Source: Chlamydiota bacterium
Lineage (GTDB): Bacteria; Chlamydiota; Chlamydiia; Chlamydiales; Rhabdochlamydiaceae
NCBI GenBank assembly: GCA_023269365.1
Contig: JAHFTN010000001.1
Span: 1-33,864 of the forward strand
Reading direction: 5' to 3'
DNA: 33,864 bases
How positions within the stretch are numbered: the first letter of the stretch is position 1; every line of letters begins with the position of its first letter. A program made the position numbers and the translations under genes. Positions 23,515 to 30,635 of the stretch are shown in pieces. The notes under the pieces were generated by a model. It was given only the letters and a program-made list of their open reading frames with translations, was not told where the DNA came from and made no database searches.

Positions 23515-24174
23515 CTATGGAGCCTTACAAGCAACAAACAGTTGGTTGACAAAGGCTGTTGTTGCTCTTTGCCATTCTGAAGGGATAGGCTGTTGTTCTG
23601 CATATCCTAAGGGAGTTTTTGTAGGCAATCCTATGCTATGAGCAATTTTAGTGAGGTTTTTTCCAAAAGAAGACTTGTTAAATGCCGATTCAATTGTCAC
23701 ATCGTGGTATTCCAAAGCAACAAGCCCACCTAGAACGGAAGCGACTCCACATCCTAGGGCAGCTAAAGAGCCTGAGTGGCAAGCAGCTACAACGGTTGTA
23801 AGGCCGTAGTATGTTCCATAGGTTCCCGCAGCAATCAGGGTAGCAGGTAAAGACACAACGGTTCCTAGAACGGCCCCAGCAACCAACGTGCCTCCTAGTT
23901 TATACAGCAACAGCGCCCCCATTGCAGCAGCACAGGTGCGAAGAAGTGTTTTGATGAGTTTTGTTTCGTTGGGTAAGTCTGCATTGATTCCGACAGCATT
24001 GACTGCCTTTGCAAAAAAATCTTTTCCTATATTCTCTAATGCATTTGTAAAATCGGAAGCGGTGTTCACCTCAAAATAACCCCGCATAGCCCCTATGCTA
24101 TACACAATATCTCTTAGTGGTCGTGGGATAAAACCCGGTCTTAGTATAGATTGCAATCCACTTACTGCTGACAT
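23515..24174 (-). CDS. Inc-like hydrophobic protein of unknown function
   Basis: A 219-residue protein with no N-terminal signal peptide. A long hydrophobic region at about 81-155 is rich in Gly, Ala, Leu and Val with short breaks, giving two to four membrane segments. Flanking hydrophilic N- (1-80) and C-terminal (156-219) parts could face the cytosol of bacterium or host. Chlamydial inclusion membrane proteins have a bilobed hydrophobic domain without sequence conservation, so an Inc-type role is possible, but the domain here is longer than usual. I recognise no family. It has its own promoter upstream and CAAGAGG before the ATG. Confidence 0.65.
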   Translation of the reverse strand: MSAVSGLQSILRPGFIPRPLRDIVYSIGAMRGYFEVNTASDFTNALENIGKDFFAKAVNAVGINADLPNETKLIKTLLRTCAAAMGALLLYKLGGTLVAGAVLGTVVSLPATLIAAGTYGTYYGLTTVVAACHSGSLAALGCGVASVLGGLVALEYHDVTIESAFNKSSFGKNLTKIAHSIGLPTKTPLGYAEQQPIPSEWQRATTAFVNQLFVACKAP

Positions 24175-24219
24175 AGAAAACCTCTTGTTTTAATTAATGT
24201 TCTTGTAAAACGAATTTCT

Positions 24220-24252
24220 GTGTATTATACACGAAGTTAAAGTTTATGTCTC
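24220..24252 (-). promoter_or_regulatory. Promoter and palindrome upstream of the Inc-like gene
   Basis: On the minus strand GAGACA (24252-24247) and a perfect TATAAT (24229-24224) are spaced by 17, about 50 bp upstream of the ATG at 24174. The -10 lies in the centre of a 13-base palindrome GTGTATTATACAC (24220-24232), which could be an operator. The -35 keeps only the GACA half of the consensus. Confidence 0.55.
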
Positions 24253-24278
24253 GTTTTATTTTTGTAATAATTAAATAT

Positions 24279-25430
24279 TTAATACACGTCTGCGAGATAG
24301 CGTTTAGAGGCGCGAAGAGCCTTTACATAAGCTTTGGCCCCTAGCTCATTCAAACCTGCCTCTTGCTTGACGAGGGTGTGTAGGGCATGGTCGACATCTT
24401 TGGCCATGTGGTGGGCGTCGCCGCAGACATAGAAGATGGCCCCCGATTCCAACCAGTGAAAGAGCTCTTTGGCATGCTCGAGCATTTTGTGCTGGACGTA
24501 GATTTTTTCTTGTTGGTCGCGAGAAAAGGCGAGATCGAGTTTCAGCTGACCCTTCTTTTTCCACCCTTCGATCTCCTCTTCGTATAAATAGTCAAAGGCG
24601 CGATTGCGCTCGCCAAAAAAGAGCCAATTTTTTCCAGGGGCCCTCCGCGCTATCCGCTCTTGTAAAAAGGCGCGGTAAGGAGCGATGCCCGTCCCAGGGC
24701 CAACGAGGATGATAGGTGTGGCGTCATCTGCCGGTAGGTGGAAATGGGTAGCAGGTTGGACGTAAGAGAGGAATGATGTTTCTCGTGGGATGGCAAGGGA
24801 GCATAAAAAATGACTGCCCACTCCATAGCGCTGCTCTCCTTGATGAGTAAAACTGAATAGAGCCACGGTAAGGTGAGCTTCCTCTTTGTACACAGAAGGG
24901 GAAGAGGCAACGGAATAAAAACGGGGGAGAATGGGTCCAAACTGGGAACATAGCTCTTGAAGGGGAACTGTGGTCTCTTGGTACTCCCTAAAAAGATCTA
25001 GCGGGTCATGGGAAGAGAGATATTGGATCAGTAGAGGTCGATTAGAGGGCTCGAGCAAGTGCCCCAAGCGATTTTTTTTATCATGAGAGGGCTCATACGC
25101 ATAAAAAAGCTTGAGAAATGAGGAAGTGAGCCTTGCCAAGTTGGCTTTGTGGGTAAGAAATTCTCGTAGAGAGAGGTTTTTGCCACTTCTGGGATCTGTA
25201 ATCATCTCATTTCCCCTCCCTCGCATTGCATTGATGAGATGGTCGATGAGGAGCGGGTCGTTTTGTGGGTAGATGGCAATCGAGTCTCCTGGCTGAAATG
25301 TCAGGGGATTTTGTGTAAGGTCTAAAATGACGTGGAATGTCTGTTTGCTCGAGCCTTCTTTTGTGAGCAAATAGCGCTCTTTAATGGTGAGAGCGACGGA
25401 ATGGTGGCGGCTAACGGGAGAATTTTCCAT
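24279..25430 (-). CDS. CysJ-like FAD/NADPH reductase lacking a flavodoxin domain
   Basis: Ferredoxin-reductase-fold flavoprotein resembling the C-terminal part of sulfite reductase alpha subunit (CysJ). RFYSVASSP is the FAD-binding R-x-Y-S-x-x-S motif, VGPGTGIAPYRAFLQER the NADP loop, then FFGERNRAFDYLYEEE and YVCGDAHHMAKDV, with the C-terminal Tyr in KRYLADVY as in diflavin reductases. There is no FMN/flavodoxin domain, so it must pass electrons to a separate partner; sulfite reduction is not implied. The frame opens at 25442 with a TTG, but the ATG at 25430 (383 residues) is preferred. It diverges from the small lipoprotein gene. Confidence 0.87.
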   Translation of the reverse strand: MENSPVSRHHSVALTIKERYLLTKEGSSKQTFHVILDLTQNPLTFQPGDSIAIYPQNDPLLIDHLINAMRGRGNEMITDPRSGKNLSLREFLTHKANLARLTSSFLKLFYAYEPSHDKKNRLGHLLEPSNRPLLIQYLSSHDPLDLFREYQETTVPLQELCSQFGPILPRFYSVASSPSVYKEEAHLTVALFSFTHQGEQRYGVGSHFLCSLAIPRETSFLSYVQPATHFHLPADDATPIILVGPGTGIAPYRAFLQERIARRAPGKNWLFFGERNRAFDYLYEEEIEGWKKKGQLKLDLAFSRDQQEKIYVQHKMLEHAKELFHWLESGAIFYVCGDAHHMAKDVDHALHTLVKQEAGLNELGAKAYVKALRASKRYLADVY

Positions 25431-25484
25431 AGACAGCAACAAGAGTAAATTTGTAAGATCAGGTTATATATTCAAAGTGGGTCT

Positions 25485-25622
25485 ATGCGCTTTTATTTCT
25501 TGTGCTCTACATTAACTCTATTGCTACTCTCTGCATGTACAGGAGGCGGCTATAGCCGTCCCTACATCATTTCAGAGGGAGCAGAAGAGGCTGTTGTAGA
25601 ACCTCCTGCAGGACACCGTTAG
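25485..25622 (+). CDS. Tiny (45-residue) lipoprotein next to gltX
   Basis: The ATG at 25485 opens 45 codons to a TAG at 25620-25622. Residues 1-17 are a lipoprotein signal (MRFYFLCSTLTLLLLSA) with lipobox LSAC, so Cys18 would be lipidated. The mature part starts TGGGYSRPYI and is acidic and Pro-rich, with no further Cys. In C. trachomatis the small lipoprotein gene omcA also neighbours gltX. This protein lacks the Cys-rich OmcA body and lies on the opposite strand to gltX, so it is at best a positional analogue. Its end overlaps the gltX end by 4 bp. Confidence 0.72.
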   Translation: MRFYFLCSTLTLLLLSACTGGGYSRPYIISEGAEEAVVEPPAGHR

Positions 25623-27115
25623 AGCTCTTTGCACTCTTTTTTCTGCCAGCCCTTTGTCAGGGCGTCCATTTTTTTCTTTGAGATCCCGCCTAAGAATTCG
25701 ATGGCGTCGAGAAGGCGCGCACGTGTGCGGTCTTTGCCAAGCAAGTCGACAGAGTCGTAGAGGGGGAGCCCGTGTTTTTTTCCTGTGAGGGATCCGTATA
25801 GAAGGGGGATTGTCACTTTTTTCATCACAACATCGAAGCAATCAGAAACGGTGTGCACGGCCTTTTCTATTCCAGAGCGTTTCCAGTCTTCTTGTTCATC
25901 AAGACTCCAAATCACTGTTTGTAAGAGCTGTGCCATCCGTTCTTTAGATTGCCCTACGGGACAGAGCAGTTCGTCTGAAAGGGGGAGGTGGTTGACGAAG
26001 AAGAAGGAGGCCAGTTCCATGAATTCGCCAAACGTCTTCATGCGCGTATGACAAAGGGGCATCAGCCGTTTCATGAAAGTGTCATTGTAGAGCCAGCCTT
26101 TCATCCTTTCCCATAGCGCATCTGGGGAGAGGGTATTGATTAGATATTGTTGATTGATCCAGTCAAGTTTTTGCACATCGAAAAAGGCGCCAGAAACGCC
26201 GATCCGCTTGGGGTCGAATTCTTGAATGATTTCTTTTAGAGGGTAGATCTCTTTATCTCCCGGCATGCTGTAGCCCATGAGTGAGAGGAAATTGATAAAG
26301 GCCTCTCTGAGATAGCCACTATCTCGGTAATAAAAAATTGAGGTAGGATTGCGCCGCTTAGAGAGCTTTCTTCCATCTTTTCCCAAGAGCAGCGGCATGT
26401 GCATGAACACGGGGGGAGTCCATCCAAAACTCTCGTAGAGCATGAGGTGTTTGGGGGTAGAGCTGATCCATTCATCTCCTCGAATGACGTGAGAGATCTC
26501 CATCAGGTGGTCATCGACGAGATGAGCTAGGTGGTAGGTGGGAAATCCATCAGACTTCAAAAGCACCTGATCATCGATGTCAGCCCAAGGGTAAGAGATC
26601 CTTCCCTTGATTCCATCTTCAAAGACACACTCTCCTGTCAGAGGAACCTTTAGGCGGACGACGTAGGGCTGCCCCGCTTTTTCCCTCTCAGCCACTTCTT
26701 CCGGGCTTAAGTTGCGGTACCTGCGATCGTAGCCCACCTTTTGGTTGAGTTTAGACGCCATCTCTCGCATTTCAGAGAGCTCTTCTGCTGTGGCAAAGCA
26801 TTTATAGGCTTTTCCTTGGTCGAGGAGCAGTTGAGCGTGTTTGCGGTAGATCTCTGTGCGCTCAGATTGCCGATAAGGGGCAAAAGGGCCTCCCACGTCA
26901 GGCCCTTCGTCCCACTCGATCCCCGCCCAGCGTAGAGCCTCAAAGATGCTGGTCTCATATTCAGGGCGAGAGCGGGTCCTATCCGTATCTTCGATACGCA
27001 GGATGAACTTTCCCTTAAAGCGTCGCGCGAAAATAAGGTTAAATAGAGCGATGTAGGCGGTGCCTACGTGGGGGTCCCCGGTAGGGGAGGGAGCAATTCT
27101 AACGCGCACTGTCAT
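25619..27115 (-). CDS. gltX: Glutamyl-tRNA synthetase
   Basis: Class I synthetase charging tRNA-Glu (and possibly tRNA-Gln where an amidotransferase is present). RIAPSPTGDPHVGTAY at 6-21 carries the HIGH-equivalent HVGT. ILRIEDTDRTRS, DDQVLLKSDGFPTYHLA and HVIRGDEWISSTPKH follow, and GRKLSKRRNPTS is the KMSKS loop. The anticodon-binding helical domain takes up the last 200 residues. Its 498 residues are close to the chlamydial homologue. It lies 56 bp downstream of tsp on the same strand. Confidence 0.96.
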   Translation of the reverse strand: MTVRVRIAPSPTGDPHVGTAYIALFNLIFARRFKGKFILRIEDTDRTRSRPEYETSIFEALRWAGIEWDEGPDVGGPFAPYRQSERTEIYRKHAQLLLDQGKAYKCFATAEELSEMREMASKLNQKVGYDRRYRNLSPEEVAEREKAGQPYVVRLKVPLTGECVFEDGIKGRISYPWADIDDQVLLKSDGFPTYHLAHLVDDHLMEISHVIRGDEWISSTPKHLMLYESFGWTPPVFMHMPLLLGKDGRKLSKRRNPTSIFYYRDSGYLREAFINFLSLMGYSMPGDKEIYPLKEIIQEFDPKRIGVSGAFFDVQKLDWINQQYLINTLSPDALWERMKGWLYNDTFMKRLMPLCHTRMKTFGEFMELASFFFVNHLPLSDELLCPVGQSKERMAQLLQTVIWSLDEQEDWKRSGIEKAVHTVSDCFDVVMKKVTIPLLYGSLTGKKHGLPLYDSVDLLGKDRTRARLLDAIEFLGGISKKKMDALTKGWQKKECKEL

Positions 27116-27171
27116 AGAAACCTGTTGAAAAAAAGACCCATTTTCTCAGGGCTGTGCTTAGAAAGCAAGGT

Positions 27172-29151
27172 TTAAGCAGCTTTTGTAAGCGGCTTTTTCA
27201 TGAGATAGAGCAGGTCCTTCATGATATTTGCCGTTTCTAAGAGCTGTAAATCGCTCTTTCCAAAGAAGTCGATCGAGTCGCTGTGAGGGTCTTCTTTGGA
27301 GCTCTCTTTGATAAAGTTTTGATAGTTTTTGTTTTTTTTGATGCGCTGCGCAGAATTTTTTTTAAGCGTGGGCAAATAGGATTGGTAAGTAGTCATAATG
27401 GGTTGGGAGTGGGTTTTATAGATCTTTTCCAAAGAGGCCCTATGCCTAAAAGGGACGTCGGAAAGGTCATCTTTAAAATTGGGGGGGATCTGATCTGTCT
27501 CTACGGGGAATTTCGCATATTTTTCCCCAATTTCCAAAGAAGAGAAGAGGCTGGGAACGACGATGTCTGCTTTGACACCCACGAGCTGGGGGCTTTTTCC
27601 AGATACGGTGTAGTAACGACCTCTTGTGACTTTATATTCTCCCTTCGGGTTGACTTTACCAAAGTTTGCAGATTCTAATGTGAAGGTTTGGAAGGTGCCT
27701 TTTCCAAATGTTTCAGGATCTCCAACGACAACAGCTCTTCCATAGTCTTGTAGAGTTTGAGCGACAATTTCCGCAGCAGAAGCACTTGTGCGCGCAGTCA
27801 AGACAAGAAGAGGCCCATCCCAGAGTTTCGTTGTGTCTAGATTTCTCAAGTGTTGCACTTGTCCCGTATTGTCTTTGATAGAAACGACGATCCCTTTGGA
27901 TAGAAAGAGTCCTGAGACAGAAACTGCCTGGGAAAGAAGGCCTCCGGAATTATTTCTTAAATCGAGGATGATCCCTTTCAGGTTATGTTCTTGTTTTAGA
28001 GTGGTGATGGCAGCGGCAAGATCGCTAGCAGAAGAGCTGTTTGCATCTTGGTAGAAAGAAAAGAGCTGGAGCGTGGCGATGACCCCCTCTCCATAGGGCT
28101 CGTGGCTCACCTCAAAGCGGGACTCTTTAAGCACAATTTCTTCTCGCACAATCTCGACTTGTATTTTTTCTTCTTTAAGGGTCTCTCCCTCTTTATTTTC
28201 TCTTAAGAGGGTAAGCTCTACGCTAGAGCCCTGGGGGCCGCGAATTAAAGAGACTGCTTCCACGATATCCATACCGATAACAAGTTCTTGATCTACAGCG
28301 ATAATTCTATCTCCGATTTTGAGTTTGTTCGCTTGCGCCGCAGGAGACCCCTCTACAACGCGCGTGATGGTAAATCCATTGAGATCGTCGCGCAGTTGCG
28401 CTCCGATGCCAAAGAGGCGCTGCTGCACTTGGATCATAAATTGGTTTGCCTCTGTCGGCGTAAAATAGAGGGTCTGAGAATCTAGAGCAGAGCTTGTCGC
28501 TTTTAACACATAGGAGAGGATTACTTGCTGCCTTTCTGAGGCACCGGAACCTAGCAATTCCGCCTCTCGAGAGAGTCTTCTTTTTGAAATGCGCTGGAAG
28601 AATTGTTCCTTATTTTCCGGGTCGATTTTTTCAGCCGTTTTAAGTTGTAAAGATTTAATCCGATTCAATCTCTCTAATAATTCCGTTTCGGTTGTAGACC
28701 ATTTCGCGTCTTTAAATTCAGAGGCAAGCACATTCTGAGCCAAAGGGAGAGTTGTGAGTTGGATTTCAAGGGCATTTCTTCGATCCACTGCTGCGACCAT
28801 CGCCGCATGGATCGATTCAAATAGGGAAAAATTTTCCTGTTTATAGTTTTCAAGTGTTTGATCTAGAAGCTCTTGGGATGGATCGAGCCAGGGTGTGATC
28901 TCTGATGCCAAGAAGTAGGTCTTCCCAGGGTCTAGCTCTTCGATGTAATTCTGGATCGCTCTGTGGACGATAGGGGCGCTCAGGTGCTGGTGGGAGACGT
29001 GGGCTTTGAGGATCTCATAGATCTTCACTTTGGTGTCATGAGGGGTAAGTTGCGGGGGTTTTGCCTCTAAAGTGAGACCTCCCAGGAGAAAAAAGAGGCA
29101 AAGCAGGCGGGTTTTTTTAGCTAACGCGCTAATAATCAGTTGCATGTGCAT
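27172..29151 (-). CDS. tsp: Tail-specific protease (Prc/Tsp, S41 family)
   Basis: Periplasmic Ser/Lys-dyad protease that degrades proteins by recognising C-termini. A signal peptide (about 1-30, core LLCLFFLLGGLTLEA) is followed by an N-terminal helical domain. A PDZ domain (about 240-320, with GFTITRVVEGSPAAQA and KIGDRIIAVD) comes next, then the S41 core with ILDLRNNSGG (395-404). The catalytic Ser lies in TSASAAE (456 or 458) and Lys484 in FGKGTFQ. The C-terminal domain runs to 659. Length matches E. coli Prc (about 680) and the chlamydial CT441 protein. An ATG at 29145 is an alternative start. Confidence 0.94.
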   Translation of the reverse strand: MHMQLIISALAKKTRLLCLFFLLGGLTLEAKPPQLTPHDTKVKIYEILKAHVSHQHLSAPIVHRAIQNYIEELDPGKTYFLASEITPWLDPSQELLDQTLENYKQENFSLFESIHAAMVAAVDRRNALEIQLTTLPLAQNVLASEFKDAKWSTTETELLERLNRIKSLQLKTAEKIDPENKEQFFQRISKRRLSREAELLGSGASERQQVILSYVLKATSSALDSQTLYFTPTEANQFMIQVQQRLFGIGAQLRDDLNGFTITRVVEGSPAAQANKLKIGDRIIAVDQELVIGMDIVEAVSLIRGPQGSSVELTLLRENKEGETLKEEKIQVEIVREEIVLKESRFEVSHEPYGEGVIATLQLFSFYQDANSSSASDLAAAITTLKQEHNLKGIILDLRNNSGGLLSQAVSVSGLFLSKGIVVSIKDNTGQVQHLRNLDTTKLWDGPLLVLTARTSASAAEIVAQTLQDYGRAVVVGDPETFGKGTFQTFTLESANFGKVNPKGEYKVTRGRYYTVSGKSPQLVGVKADIVVPSLFSSLEIGEKYAKFPVETDQIPPNFKDDLSDVPFRHRASLEKIYKTHSQPIMTTYQSYLPTLKKNSAQRIKKNKNYQNFIKESSKEDPHSDSIDFFGKSDLQLLETANIMKDLLYLMKKPLTKAA

Positions 29152-29293
29152 TTTCTCGTGTAAGAGGGCTTATATAAGCAAGGTATAGCAAATCAGAGGT
29201 TTATGATTTAAGAAAAATCATAATTTTAATCCTTCCCTATTTCCCTAGGAGGTTGGCTTTTTGAGCCTTAACAATAAAAAAATCTTGTATAGC

Positions 29294-29322
29294 TTGAAAA
29301 CAATTCATTTATATGAGATAAT
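29294..29322 (+). promoter_or_regulatory. Strong sigma-66/70-type promoter of the first euo gene
   Basis: TTGAAA (29294-29299), a 17-base spacer and GATAAT (29317-29322) form a near-consensus promoter, placing the start near 29329 and giving a leader of about 120 bases. Directly after the start lies an inverted repeat AAAACAA-CA-TTGTTTT (29332-29347), possibly an operator or leader hairpin. The in-frame TTG-started extension from 29261 begins upstream of this promoter and is rejected. Confidence 0.6.
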
Positions 29323-29449
29323 TAATTTTCGAAAACAACATTGTTTTATTAAAAACCACGATCGGTGGCGAAGATTTTGGAATCGTTGCTTCGATGTGGA
29401 TGTAATTGTTAAAAAGGCGATTTTTATTTTTTTAAAGGAGGAAGGAGTT

Positions 29450-29878
29450 ATGGACAGTACATTATGTACTTCGCAGGAGAAAAAAGTGGTTTCCATTACG
29501 GAAGCTGCAAGATTAAATAATGTCACAAGACAAGCGATCTATGTGGCGATTAAGCAAAAAAAACTCAAAGCTTCTAAAGATGCCACACGTTGGACGATCG
29601 ATTTAGAAGATTTAGAGAACTACAAGAGACAGAAATATTCTCGCACCAAATCGATGTTTAATGGAGAGCTTCTTTTTGATAGTCAAAAAGGGTTCTACTC
29701 AATTAATCAGGTCGCTAAGATGTTGAATGTTCCTGCTCAGAAAATCTATTACGCAACGCGCGTAGGTTTGATGAAAGCGCACCGCAAAGGAGCTGCTTGG
29801 GTTATCCATACAAGTGATATTAAACTCTACCAAGAGACCTACCTTGGCAAGAAAGTTCAAAGTTCAGAGGCGATGTAA
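29450..29878 (+). CDS. euo: Euo-like DNA-binding developmental regulator, copy 1
   Basis: A 142-residue protein resembling chlamydial Euo, an early-expressed DNA-binding repressor of late developmental genes. It has two consecutive excisionase/MerR-like helix-turn-helix modules. The first is at 14-58 (VSITEAARLNNVTRQAIYVA onward, with RWTIDLEDLENY as the wing and tail), the second at 83-130 (YSINQVAKMLNVPAQKIYYA onward, with AWVIHTSDIKLY). The halves look like an internal duplication. Start at 29450: GGAGGAAGGAG lies directly before the ATG and a promoter at 29294-29322. Its location near gltX and recJ agrees with the C. trachomatis euo locus (CT446). A second copy follows at 30195. Confidence 0.87.
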   Translation: MDSTLCTSQEKKVVSITEAARLNNVTRQAIYVAIKQKKLKASKDATRWTIDLEDLENYKRQKYSRTKSMFNGELLFDSQKGFYSINQVAKMLNVPAQKIYYATRVGLMKAHRKGAAWVIHTSDIKLYQETYLGKKVQSSEAM

Positions 29879-30194
29879 TCTAGAGTTGACAATGAGGAAG
29901 GCGTATAATTATATTTTTAATACAAAAGCCCTTCCTTCATTTTCCTTTCCCGTCAAAAGCTTCCTCCAATTTCAAAAAAGTTCTCCCTAAATAATTTATT
30001 TTTCAATTTGCAAGCCGTTTAATTTTAACGAGTTAATCTCTTTTAAGAGGCGGGTGTCTTGCTGCCTTTGTTAAATTGAGATTTATTTTTATTCAGTTTG
30101 TGCTACGTTTTATAGAAAAATTTTCTTATATGCCTCTTTTAGTTAAAGGGAGAGGCTCTATGAGAAAAGAGAGCTGAGGAGGAAATATTTTACT
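29879..30194 (+). other. Intergenic stretch between the two euo genes: hairpins, mini-ORF, promoter-like boxes
   Basis: No full gene is seen in these 316 bp. A hairpin AATGAGGAAGG/CCTTCCTTCATT (29891-29941, loop about 25) followed by a T/C-rich run is a possible terminator 12 bp after the euo copy 1 stop. TTGACA (29886-29891) with TATATT (29910-29915, spacer 18) is promoter-like but lies in the same hairpin. 29950-30110 is AT-rich. At 30132-30156 GCCTCT and AGAGGC frame a leader hairpin, and a 5-codon frame (30160-30177) is followed directly by AGGAGG (30177-30182), the ribosome-binding site of copy 2. Confidence 0.45.
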
Positions 30195-30635
30195 ATGAGC
30201 GAGATAAACAAAGAAGGAATGGAAGTGGAGAAAAAATTTGTGACGCTTTCTGAAGCGGCAAAAATTAACAATGTCACACGTCAGGCGATTTATGTGGCAA
30301 TTAAGCAAAAAAAATTGCGCGCTTACAAGAATCCAACTCGTTGGATCATTGATATAGAGGATTTAGATCAGTATAGAAAGTTAAGATATTCCCGTTCAAA
30401 ATCGATGCATAACGGGGAGCTCATTTTTGACAATAAAAAGGGGTTTTATTCGATTCAGCAAGCTTCCCAAATCCTCGATGTCCCGTATCAGAAAATCTAT
30501 TATGCAACGCGCATCGGCCTTTTGAAGGCATCGCGTAAGGGGTCAGCTTGGATCGTGCATTCTGATGATTTAAATAAATACAAGGAAACCTATTTGAATA
30601 AGTTGATTCCTAACTTTGATGAAAGCGTTTCTTGA
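30195..30635 (+). CDS. Euo-like DNA-binding developmental regulator, copy 2
   Basis: A 146-residue paralogue of copy 1. The two align without gaps over about 123 residues with roughly two-thirds identity by eye. NNVTRQAIYVAIKQKKL in the first helix-turn-helix is identical, and the second module (YSIQQASQILDVPYQKIYYA) is more diverged. AGGAGG at 30177-30182 precedes the ATG at 30195 by 12 bases; the leader also carries a hairpin and a 5-codon frame. The 3' end overlaps the convergent rumA-like gene by 26 bp. Conserved recognition helices suggest overlapping DNA targets; separate roles are an inference. Confidence 0.86.
   Translation: MSEINKEGMEVEKKFVTLSEAAKINNVTRQAIYVAIKQKKLRAYKNPTRWIIDIEDLDQYRKLRYSRSKSMHNGELIFDNKKGFYSIQQASQILDVPYQKIYYATRIGLLKASRKGSAWIVHSDDLNKYKETYLNKLIPNFDESVS

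Noticed and set aside
25572..25841. 89-codon minus-strand frame at the end of gltX
   Set aside because: It overlaps gltX in another frame with Arg/Pro-rich composition; gltX itself is clear.
29261..29449. 63-codon N-terminal extension of euo copy 1 from a TTG
   Set aside because: The strong promoter at 29294-29322 lies inside it, and a strong ribosome-binding site directly precedes the ATG at 29450.
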